Positions 58,164 through 64,000 of a DNA stretch of 64,000 nucleotides are shown piece after piece. The position numbers and the translations under genes were made by a program. Within the stretch, counting starts at the first letter, position 1; every line of letters begins with the position of its first letter. Below the pieces are notes generated by a model. That model saw nothing but the letters and a program-made list of their open reading frames with translations. It was not told where the DNA came from and made no database searches. The stretch comes from Hyphomonas sp. (lineage in GTDB: Bacteria > Pseudomonadota > Alphaproteobacteria > Caulobacterales > Hyphomonadaceae): positions 59,799-123,798 of the forward strand of contig VMTE01000006.1 of NCBI GenBank assembly GCA_013791775.1, read 5' to 3'.

Positions 58164-59012
58164 TCAATGCCGCGGCACCCGCCCGCGGATCCGGTCAAAC
58201 CCTTCCCGGATCACCGCAAAGCGCGCTTCGATGAGCGGTTCGAACTGCAGGTCCGTGAAGATGTGCGGCCAGTCGCCTTCGATGGCCTCGCGCACCAGTT
58301 CGCCCACATAGAGCGGATCGATGCCGTGGGTGATGGCGTCGGCCGCGCTCTGCATCAGCTCGCTCTGCACCGTGTCCGGCGCGTCCGTGTTGATCTTGCC
58401 GGCGAAGCGGTCCGGAATGTTGCGGGCCGAGTCCATGATCCGGGTGCGGATGAAGCCGGGGCAGAGCACCGACACGCCGATCCCGCGCGGCGCAAGCTTG
58501 GGCCTCAGGCCCTCTGACAAGGCCACCACGCCAAACTTGGTCACGTCATAGGACGGGTTGGTCGCCGCGATCATGCCCGCGATGGACGCCGTCGAGACGA
58601 TCTGCCCGCCTTCGCCATGTTTCTCGATCAGCGGCCCGAAGATCTCGATGCCCCAGACAACCGACATCAGGTTGACGCCGAGCACCCAGTTCCAGCCCGC
58701 ATCGTTCCAGGTGCCATAGTCGCCCCCGCCGCCGACGCCGGCATTGTTGACGAGAATGTGCACCTTGCCGAAGCGCGCGATGGTCTCGTCGGCGGCGCGC
58801 TGCAGGTTGTCCTTCAGCGACACGTCCGCCACCACGCCGTCCACATCGGCATTGGTCTCGCGCAGGCCCGCCACGGCGGCGTCCAGCGCGGCCTTCTCGA
58901 TGTCGCACAGCATCACCTTGACGCCCGCCTGCGCCAGCGCCGTGGCGATGCCCAGCCCGATGCCGGACGCCGCGCCGGTCACGAATGCGGTTTTTCCTTC
59001 GAGCGATTTCAT
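58164..59012 (-). CDS. SDR family oxidoreductase
   Basis: A 282-residue short-chain dehydrogenase. The cofactor motif is TGAASGIGLGIA (about 12-23) and the NNAG motif is present (HILVNNAGVGGG). The catalytic Ser is in VSTASIAGM and the Tyr-x-x-x-Lys is YDVTK. D in MLCDIEK at the end of strand 2 suggests NAD rather than NADP. It is one of many SDRs; the substrate cannot be read from the sequence. It is a single gene converging on the lipoprotein pair. Confidence 0.92.
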   Translation of the reverse strand: MKSLEGKTAFVTGAASGIGLGIATALAQAGVKVMLCDIEKAALDAAVAGLRETNADVDGVVADVSLKDNLQRAADETIARFGKVHILVNNAGVGGGGDYGTWNDAGWNWVLGVNLMSVVWGIEIFGPLIEKHGEGGQIVSTASIAGMIAATNPSYDVTKFGVVALSEGLRPKLAPRGIGVSVLCPGFIRTRIMDSARNIPDRFAGKINTDAPDTVQSELMQSAADAITHGIDPLYVGELVREAIEGDWPHIFTDLQFEPLIEARFAVIREGFDRIRGRVPRH

Positions 59013-59131
59013 GCTCTTCCTCCCTGGTTTTTTGCCATCCTGCGCCGGGCGCCGCGCCGGCGCAATCAGCCGCGCACCTTCCCCCAGCGTCAGCTTTGAC
59101 GGCCGCCCGAACCTCTGCGAAGGAAGGGGGC

Positions 59132-59518
59132 ATGACCGCCGCCATCATCCTCGACACGCTCGAACGCGCCGGCGATAAGTGCGCCGATCCCGCGCCGCTG
59201 GTCTACCGGCGCCTGTTCGAACTGCGTCCGGACTTCGAAGCCCTCTTCGTCATGGATTCCGACGGCGGCGTGCGCGGCTCGATGCTGGCCACCTGTTTCA
59301 ATGCCATTCTCGGCGTTCTCGACGACAGTCCGTCGCAGCGGGTGATCATCTCCTCCTCGCGCTTCAGCCATGGCGGTTACGGCCTCGCCGACGCCGACCT
59401 TGACCTGATGTTCACCGCGATCCGCGACACATTCCGCGACCTTCTCGGGCCGGACTGGACGCCCGAAGCCGAGGCGGCCTGGGCCGGCCTCCTCGCCGAG
59501 ATCGCCGCCATCACCTGA
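59132..59518 (+). CDS. Single-domain globin-like protein
   Basis: A 128-residue helical protein with a globin pattern: YRRLFELRPDFEALF (about 25-39), GSMLATCFNAILGVLDD and the probable proximal His80 in SRFSHGGYGL, then LDLMFTAIRDTFRDLLG (about 90-106) and a C-terminal helix. Such proteins bind heme and may sense or detoxify O2 or NO. The usual distal residue is not clear. ATG 59132 follows AAGGAAGGGGG. It is divergent from the SDR gene. Confidence 0.7.
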   Translation: MTAAIILDTLERAGDKCADPAPLVYRRLFELRPDFEALFVMDSDGGVRGSMLATCFNAILGVLDDSPSQRVIISSSRFSHGGYGLADADLDLMFTAIRDTFRDLLGPDWTPEAEAAWAGLLAEIAAIT

Positions 59519-59606
59519 CGCGGGGTTGCTGGTTGCCAGCCCGGCCGTTCGGCGCATAAACTCGCCGGCAGGAACCCGCCTTCAAGAGCGGGCCGGGAGG
59601 AAAACC

Positions 59607-60446
59607 ATGCAGATCACCCCGCTAGCATGCGCCGGCGCCGAGATCACCGGCGTCGATATCCGCCGCCTGACCGATGCCGAATTTGCCGCGATCAAGACCG
59701 CCTATGCCGATCACGGCATTGTCTTCTTCCGCGACCAGTCGCTCAGCGAGGAAGATCACATCACCTTCGCCCGCCGCTTCGGCCCGATCAACATAAACCG
59801 CTTCTTCCTCGCCCATGAACGCTATCCGGAGATCGCGCTGGTGCTGAAGGAGAAGGAGCAGAAAACCAATATCGGCGGCGGTTGGCACACGGATCATTCC
59901 TATGATGCCGAGCCGGCCATGGGCTCAGTCCTCGTCGCGCGCCAGCTCCCCGATGAGGGCGGCGACACCTGGTTTGCCTCGATGTACACCGCCTATGACA
60001 CGCTGGACGAGGCCACCAGGCAGGAGATATCCGGCCTGCGCGCAGTCCATTCCGCCAAGCATATCTTCGGCTCGGACGCGAATAATTTCTACAAGGCGAA
60101 CGCCGATACCGGCCCGCGCATCGGCAACGCCGCCGCCGCCGATGTGCTGGAAGACGTCACCCACCCAGTCGTCATCACCCACCCGCTCAGCGGCCGCAAG
60201 GCGCTCTTCGTCAACCCCGCCTTCACCACCCGGATCGCGGGGTACACGGACGAGCAATCAAACGCGCTGCTGATGCGCCTCTTTAGCCATGCCATGAAGC
60301 CGGACCACGCGCACCGGTTCAAATGGCAACCCGGCTCGGTCGCCTTCTGGGACAACCGGTCAACCTGGCATTGGGCGATGAATGACTATCACGGCGAACG
60401 CCGCCTGATGCACCGGATCACCATCGAAGGCTGCGCCCTCAACTGA
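59607..60446 (+). CDS. TauD/TfdA-family Fe(II)/2-oxoglutarate dioxygenase
   Basis: A 279-residue non-heme iron dioxygenase. The metal motif HxD is WHTDHSYD (about 95-102) and the distal His is in NRSTWHWAMND (about 251-261). The 2-oxoglutarate Arg lies a little after (ERRLMHRITIEG). HPLSGRKALFVNPAFTTRI is the mid-family signature. It hydroxylates or cleaves a small organic substrate such as taurine or an aryloxy acid; which one is unknown. Its ATG at 59607 follows GGGAGG. Confidence 0.9.
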   Translation: MQITPLACAGAEITGVDIRRLTDAEFAAIKTAYADHGIVFFRDQSLSEEDHITFARRFGPININRFFLAHERYPEIALVLKEKEQKTNIGGGWHTDHSYDAEPAMGSVLVARQLPDEGGDTWFASMYTAYDTLDEATRQEISGLRAVHSAKHIFGSDANNFYKANADTGPRIGNAAAADVLEDVTHPVVITHPLSGRKALFVNPAFTTRIAGYTDEQSNALLMRLFSHAMKPDHAHRFKWQPGSVAFWDNRSTWHWAMNDYHGERRLMHRITIEGCALN

Positions 60447-60460
60447 TCCTGCAGGGCGAA

Positions 60461-60748
60461 CTAGGCGAGCAGGAACTCGACGCCGATCTCGAGGCCGCAT
60501 TCCCAGCGCTTCACGCACTGGCGCGGGTGCTTGAACTGCGGAATGCGCAGCTCGAACTCATCCGGCAACAGCACGCCCTCAGGCAGCGCCAGCCTGGCCC
60601 CGCCGGGCGACACGTCCCGCACTTCCACTTCCTGTTTCCTGAACCAGCCGAGCTTGACGAGACCGCGGGCATCCACCCGGATGCGCTGGCCCCGGCGGTT
60701 GATCCGGGCCACCTGCAGGCGGGCGCTTTGGGATGTCTGGCTGGACAT
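60461..60748 (-). CDS. PilZ domain protein
   Basis: A 95-residue single PilZ-type domain. The N-terminal INRRGQRIRVDARG is a divergent RxxxR cyclic-di-GMP loop, and the strand DVSPGGARLALPE fits the D/NxSxxG motif. The Trp/Cys stretch and ECGLEIGVEF close the barrel. It may bind cyclic di-GMP. ATG 60748 begins MSSQTSQ. It is convergent with the dioxygenase gene, 14 bases apart. Confidence 0.8.
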   Translation of the reverse strand: MSSQTSQSARLQVARINRRGQRIRVDARGLVKLGWFRKQEVEVRDVSPGGARLALPEGVLLPDEFELRIPQFKHPRQCVKRWECGLEIGVEFLLA

Positions 60749-60894
60749 GATCGTTCCGGTTCTGAAGGGCGTGGCAAGGCAGGGCTTCACCCTACCTATC
60801 GCACAAATATGTAAACGCTTGCCGAAATGGCTTGTCTCCAATTGGGAAGCAGGCATTTACCGTTGGGTTACGATTGCAGACCGGGAGCAGGAGC

Positions 60895-61959
60895 ATGAGC
60901 GAAGACGTGTTGATCCGCCAGCAGGGCGGCGCCGGCCGGATCACCCTGACACGGCCGGCCGCCTTGCACGCGTTGAACACGCCCATGTGCGCCGCCATTC
61001 TCGCCGCCGTCCAGGCGTGGGCCCACGACCCCGCCATCCGCTTCCTCTGGATCGACCACCAGCAGGGCACGCGCGGCTTCTGCGCCGGCGGCGACATCCG
61101 GATGCTGGCCGACAGCGGCGCCGGCGACGGCGCCGAGGCGCGGGAATTCTTCCGCACCGAATACCGCATGAACGCCGCGCTCGAAGCCTTCCCGAAACCC
61201 ATCCTCGCCATCATCGACGGCGTTACCATGGGCGGCGGCGTCGGCTTGTCCGTACACGGCTCGCACCGCATCGCCACTGAGCGCACGGTCTTCGCCATGC
61301 CCGAAACCGGCATCGGCCTGTTCCCGGATGTCGGCGGCGGCTGGTTCCTGCCGCGCCTGCGCGGCGAGCTGGGCACATGGCTGGCCCTCACCGGCACGCG
61401 TCTGAAGGGGGCCGACGTGGCCGCTGCCGGCATCGCGACCCACTTCCTGCCATCCGAGCTCGTGCCCGCTCTGGCGCGCCAGCTGGAGGACGCGGACTTT
61501 GACGCCGGCGCCGCCCAGCTGCTCAACGAAATCCTCCGCCGCCTGACCCATCCGGTCCCGGCCGGCAGTTTCGAGGCGCACCGCCCGGTCATCGACCGTT
61601 GCTTCGCCTTCGACGCCGCCGAGGACATCGTCGCCGCTCTCGACGCCGATGGCAGCGACTGGGCCCGCACCGAATCGGCCACCCTGCGCGCCAGGAGCCC
61701 GGAGACGGTAAAGGTCGCCCTTCGCCAGCTTCGCCTCGGCCGCGCGGCGGCGAGCTTCGAGGACAATATGCGGATGGAATTCCGCATCGGCTGGCGCAAG
61801 GTGCAGAGCCGGGACTTTCTCGAAGGCGTGCGCGCCGTCCTCATCGACAAGGACAACGCGCCGGTCTGGTCGCCCGCCCGCCTCGAGGATGTGACCGAAG
61901 CGGATGTCGCGCGCTACTTTGCACCGCTCGGCCCGGACGAGCTGACCTTTGCGGCCTGA
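60895..61959 (+). CDS. 3-hydroxyisobutyryl-CoA hydrolase-like (enoyl-CoA hydratase superfamily)
   Basis: A 354-residue crotonase-fold enzyme. The oxyanion segment GFCAGGDIRML (about 62-72), then ITMGGGVGLS-like (VTMGGGVGLSVHG) and the signature MPETGIGLFPDVGGGWFLPR (about 134-153) mark the HIBCH branch. The C-terminal region DFLEGVRAVLIDKDNAPVW is also diagnostic. It hydrolyses 3-hydroxyisobutyryl-CoA in valine catabolism. AGGAGC lies before the ATG. No valine gene is directly adjacent. Confidence 0.92.
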   Translation: MSEDVLIRQQGGAGRITLTRPAALHALNTPMCAAILAAVQAWAHDPAIRFLWIDHQQGTRGFCAGGDIRMLADSGAGDGAEAREFFRTEYRMNAALEAFPKPILAIIDGVTMGGGVGLSVHGSHRIATERTVFAMPETGIGLFPDVGGGWFLPRLRGELGTWLALTGTRLKGADVAAAGIATHFLPSELVPALARQLEDADFDAGAAQLLNEILRRLTHPVPAGSFEAHRPVIDRCFAFDAAEDIVAALDADGSDWARTESATLRARSPETVKVALRQLRLGRAAASFEDNMRMEFRIGWRKVQSRDFLEGVRAVLIDKDNAPVWSPARLEDVTEADVARYFAPLGPDELTFAA

Positions 61960-62028
61960 CACCCGCGTCTGGACAGGCCCGCAGCGCCGGGCCGATATGA
62001 TCGCAGCAGTCATCGGGGAGGCGGCAAC

Positions 62029-62724
62029 ATGCGCGGCGAGGTAGTCAGGCCCGAGGACCCGGATGGCCCGGGTGTCATTCTTGGTGAGGATGGCCGGCGC
62101 TATGCCTACACGGCGGCGCGGGTCCACAAGGGCGCGGTGCTGGCACAAGGCAGCGCGGTGGATTTCATCGCCCTCGGCGAAGACGCCCGCGACATCTACC
62201 CCCTCGGCGCGCCGGGCGGATCTGGCGCCCCGGCCGGTGCGCAGGCCCAGCTTGCGGCAGTCCCGGAGGGGTTTTCTGTTTTGTCTTCGGTCAAGGCAGA
62301 CGGGCTCTTTACGGGTTATTTCCGTGCCGCCACCCGCAATTACTTCAAGTTTACTGGCCGCGCGCGCCGCGCCGAGTATTGGTCATTCGTGCTGGTCACG
62401 ATTATACTTCTGACGGCGTGCATTATTGCGGACACCTACATCTCCGAGGCATTCTTTGACCCGGAGGCAAATGGAAACCCGCCATTCGTGCCCATACTCT
62501 CAACGGTACTCTATATATATAGTATAGTTCCGGGCGTGTCCGTGACGGTCCGCCGCCTGCACGACCAGGGAATGTCCGGGCTGGTCTTCTTTGTCATCCT
62601 CATCCCTTATCTTGGCGGACTCATCCTTTTCATTCTGATGTTCTTCGATTCACATCGCGACCCAAACAAACATGGCCCAAGCCCCAAGTACGGGCCCGCG
62701 CAGGCAGTCAACGTTTTTGCCTGA
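62029..62724 (+). CDS. DUF805 membrane protein with N-terminal beta domain
   Basis: A 231-residue protein. Residues 1-60 form a small beta domain (GVILGEDGRRYAYTAARVHK, then GSAVDFIALGEDARDIYPL) like those fused to other small membrane modules. From about 98 comes the DUF805 domain: YFKFTGRARRAEYWSFVLV, three to four helices and the signature RRLHDQGMSGLVFF (about 183-196). The C-terminal GPSPKYGPAQ is typical. Function is unknown. ATG 62029 is near GGGGAGGCGG. Confidence 0.85.
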   Translation: MRGEVVRPEDPDGPGVILGEDGRRYAYTAARVHKGAVLAQGSAVDFIALGEDARDIYPLGAPGGSGAPAGAQAQLAAVPEGFSVLSSVKADGLFTGYFRAATRNYFKFTGRARRAEYWSFVLVTIILLTACIIADTYISEAFFDPEANGNPPFVPILSTVLYIYSIVPGVSVTVRRLHDQGMSGLVFFVILIPYLGGLILFILMFFDSHRDPNKHGPSPKYGPAQAVNVFA

Positions 62725-62872
62725 TCTGCAAAGCCGTTACGCCCCAGCAACGGTTAACGAAGACGGTTTTATATTAACGCTCCACTTGCACAGTCCAAAC
62801 GTGCTTATCAAAATATTAGTCCTCGTGATGTAACTCTGCTCAAACTACAACAAAAGTTGAGTGGTGGTGAAA
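62725..62872. other. Promoter-like gap before the MarR-like gene
   Basis: AT-rich. TTGCAC with CAAAAT 17 bases later (near 62788 and 62811) resembles a promoter. CAAC-AAAA-GTTG (near 62848-62859) is a small inverted repeat that could bind the regulator. Both are weak. Confidence 0.35.
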
Positions 62873-63367
62873 ATGATGATGATCGACATGCAGGCAACTG
62901 CAACTACTTCAATCGGCGAGTCTTTCCTGAAGTCTCTGTCGTTGCTTGAGCAGGCGCATCGCCGTCTGCATGACGTCGTCAAGGACGACCTCGAGCGCGG
63001 CGGTGAGCGGTCGCTGACCGGTGTTCAGGCGCTCCTCCTGTACGAGATCGGCGAAGGCGAAGCCCCGGCCTCGGTGCTGCGCGCCCGCGGCGCCTTTGCC
63101 GGCACCAGCCTCTCCTATAACGTCAAGAAACTGCAGGAAGGCGGCTACCTGGTCCAGACCCGTTCGGAAGACGACAAGCGTACCGTCACGCTGCGTCTCA
63201 CCGACCGCGGCAAGAAGGTTCGCGTCCGTGTTGCGAAACTCTTCGAGAAGCAGGCAACCGCCCTCGAGCCGACCGCCAGCGTCCGCGCCGACGATCTCTC
63301 GCAGCTCAACAAGACCATCTCGCGCCTCGAGCGCTTCTGGTCGGACCAGATCCGCTACCGCCTCTGA
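62873..63367 (+). CDS. MarR-family winged-helix regulator
   Basis: A 164-residue regulator. The helix SFLKSLSLLEQAHRRLHDVV forms the dimer end. The winged helix (about 50-112) contains LTGVQALLLYEIGEGEAPAS, then GTSLSYNVKKLQEGGYLVQT (recognition helix) and the wing DDKRTVTLRLTDRGKK. It is typical of MarR proteins, which respond to small ligands. ATG 62873 is used; GTG 62861 is also open. A clear terminator follows. The gene is autonomous. Confidence 0.87.
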   Translation: MMMIDMQATATTSIGESFLKSLSLLEQAHRRLHDVVKDDLERGGERSLTGVQALLLYEIGEGEAPASVLRARGAFAGTSLSYNVKKLQEGGYLVQTRSEDDKRTVTLRLTDRGKKVRVRVAKLFEKQATALEPTASVRADDLSQLNKTISRLERFWSDQIRYRL

Positions 63368-63408
63368 TCTTCTCGTGTGTACCGGCGAAGGCACCTGAGA
63401 CCGCAAGG

Positions 63409-63432
63409 CCCCTGGCAACCGCCGGGGGTTTT
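63409..63432 (+). terminator. Rho-independent terminator after the MarR-like gene
   Basis: CCCCTGGC (63409-63416), loop AACC, GCCGGGGG (63421-63428, one G-T pair), then TTTT. It lies about 42 bases after the stop. Confidence 0.85.
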
Positions 63433-63498
63433 GCACCATCCGGGTGCCGCCTTCGCCGCGAACCTCCGGGCTTCGTCGGAGGCAGAGGAGGCGGGTCC

Positions 63499-63738
63499 AT
63501 GAAACTTTTCGCAGTCTTCGTCGGCGGCAGCCATGCCCGCGCCAACATCGAGCTGCACGACCTGCGCTTCGTCGCCGCCGGGACCCTCGCGGACACCGTC
63601 GCCCTCTCCGCAGGCCCCTACGCAACAGAATCCGCCCCCTCCGCAAACAAAATATCAAATACCCACAAGCGCTTGCGAAATAATCCGGCTTTCCCTGCGC
63701 ACCCCCTCCGCCATGCGGGTTATACTCCTCTGCGATGA
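63499..63738 (+). pseudogene. Truncated DUF1543 gene
   Basis: The first 33 codons (LFAVFVGGSHARANIELHDL, then RFVAAGTLADT) match the start of DUF1543 proteins, which are normally well over 100 residues. After that the frame drifts into sequence without similarity (polar, low-complexity) and stops after 79 codons. The rest of the domain is not found in any frame nearby. The stop overlaps the next ATG (ATGA), so a short product could still be made. Probably a decayed gene. Confidence 0.55.
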
Positions 63739-64000
63739 CCCGTTTCCTCCGCATCCGGAACAATATCCACTTCCGCCGCTACTTCGACGCGGTGCATCCG
63801 GTGTTCTGGCCGGTTCTCTTCTGGCAGCTCGGCCGCTTCTTCAAATGGATGCGCGCCGAACAGCTCAGCGAAGTCCTCTTCGAAATCACCTGGTGGGGCG
63901 GCGTCCGCATCCACATCATCGGCGACAAGCTCGCCGCGCCTTCGCCCTTCGCCCCCACCAAACCCCGCTGGGATGACCCCGTCTGGGCGAGCGATGTGCC
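63735..64000 (+). CDS. Hypothetical protein, 5' part (runs off the window)
   Basis: The first 88 codons are present and the gene continues beyond the edge. It begins MTRFLRIRNNIHFRRYFDAV and contains aromatic-rich FWPVLFWQLGRFFKWMRAE (about 24-42), then EITWWGGVRIHIIGDK. It could be a membrane-associated or amphipathic protein. GC-rich codon use is normal for the window. No family is recognised from this part. Confidence 0.55.
   Translation, partial: MTRFLRIRNNIHFRRYFDAVHPVFWPVLFWQLGRFFKWMRAEQLSEVLFEITWWGGVRIHIIGDKLAAPSPFAPTKPRWDDPVWASDV

Noticed and set aside
1-64000. CRISPR array, tRNA, rRNA or transposase
   Set aside because: No regular direct repeats with spacers, no tRNA T-loop plus acceptor match in the gaps, and no transposase or integrase motif in any plausible protein.

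Overview
The window is about 64 kb of GC-rich (roughly 65 percent), gene-dense chromosome from an alphaproteobacterium. The best guess is Hyphomonadaceae or a close Caulobacterales relative. The reasons are a cluster rpoZ-rsh-pyrE-pdxJ-acpS-rnc-era-recO, a NadQ-type NAD regulator, a DUF3035/BamF-type lipoprotein beside lspA, a compact SRP RNA, many short lipoproteins, and intergenic hairpin repeats typical of such genomes. No integrase, transposase, CRISPR array, tRNA or rRNA was recognised. Most of the window is ordinary chromosome.

Layout. 1-4.2 kb: end of ileS, lspA, a BamF-like lipoprotein and a pair of M16 peptidases. 4.3-11.8 kb, mostly minus strand: NadQ-like regulator, HD hydrolase, GH9 glycosidase coupled to a ketoacyl synthase III, two tiny paralogous lipoproteins, tag, ygfZ, bioY. 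11.9-21.8 kb, plus strand: dihydroorotase, a K+ channel with a C-terminal zinc ribbon, a ParDE toxin-antitoxin pair that overlaps a feruloyl-CoA synthetase gene, a ThDP enzyme, a GAF-Fis regulator, an aldehyde dehydrogenase and its DUF779 partner. This looks like an aromatic or aldehyde catabolic segment. 21.9-24.4 kb: the SRP RNA gene, then class I ribonucleotide reductase nrdA behind an NrdR box.

24.7-33.3 kb: an LpxR-like lipoprotein, a NYN protein, then the tightly overlapped housekeeping operon rpoZ to recO, in which lepB is missing between acpS and rnc and a hairpin repeat sits between era and recO. 33.4-43.5 kb: GST, extensin-like protein, parC, membrane DnaJ, sirtuin, LemA and several hypothetical proteins. 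43.6-50 kb: repeats, a broken copy of an aminotransferase tail, the intact aminotransferase, a TRAP transporter for keto or monocarboxylic acids, bpt and a lone motB.

50-64 kb: three enzymes that fit valine catabolism but are spread out (hydroxyisobutyrate dehydrogenase-like, isobutyryl-CoA dehydrogenase-like, hydroxyisobutyryl-CoA hydrolase), hemB, and a short AT-richer island (52.5-53.8 kb) holding a zinc-finger-like protein and a HEPN/TIGR02391-type protein. After these come a lipoprotein pair, SDR, globin, TauD-type dioxygenase, PilZ, DUF805, a MarR-like regulator and a truncated DUF1543 gene.

The observations most worth a second look are the HEPN island, the ParDE-feruloyl-CoA synthetase coupling, the families of dispersed paired-hairpin repeats (one copy apparently supplying the recO ribosome binding site), the aminotransferase tail remnant, and the GAF-Fis regulator without an AAA+ domain next to a perfect palindrome.
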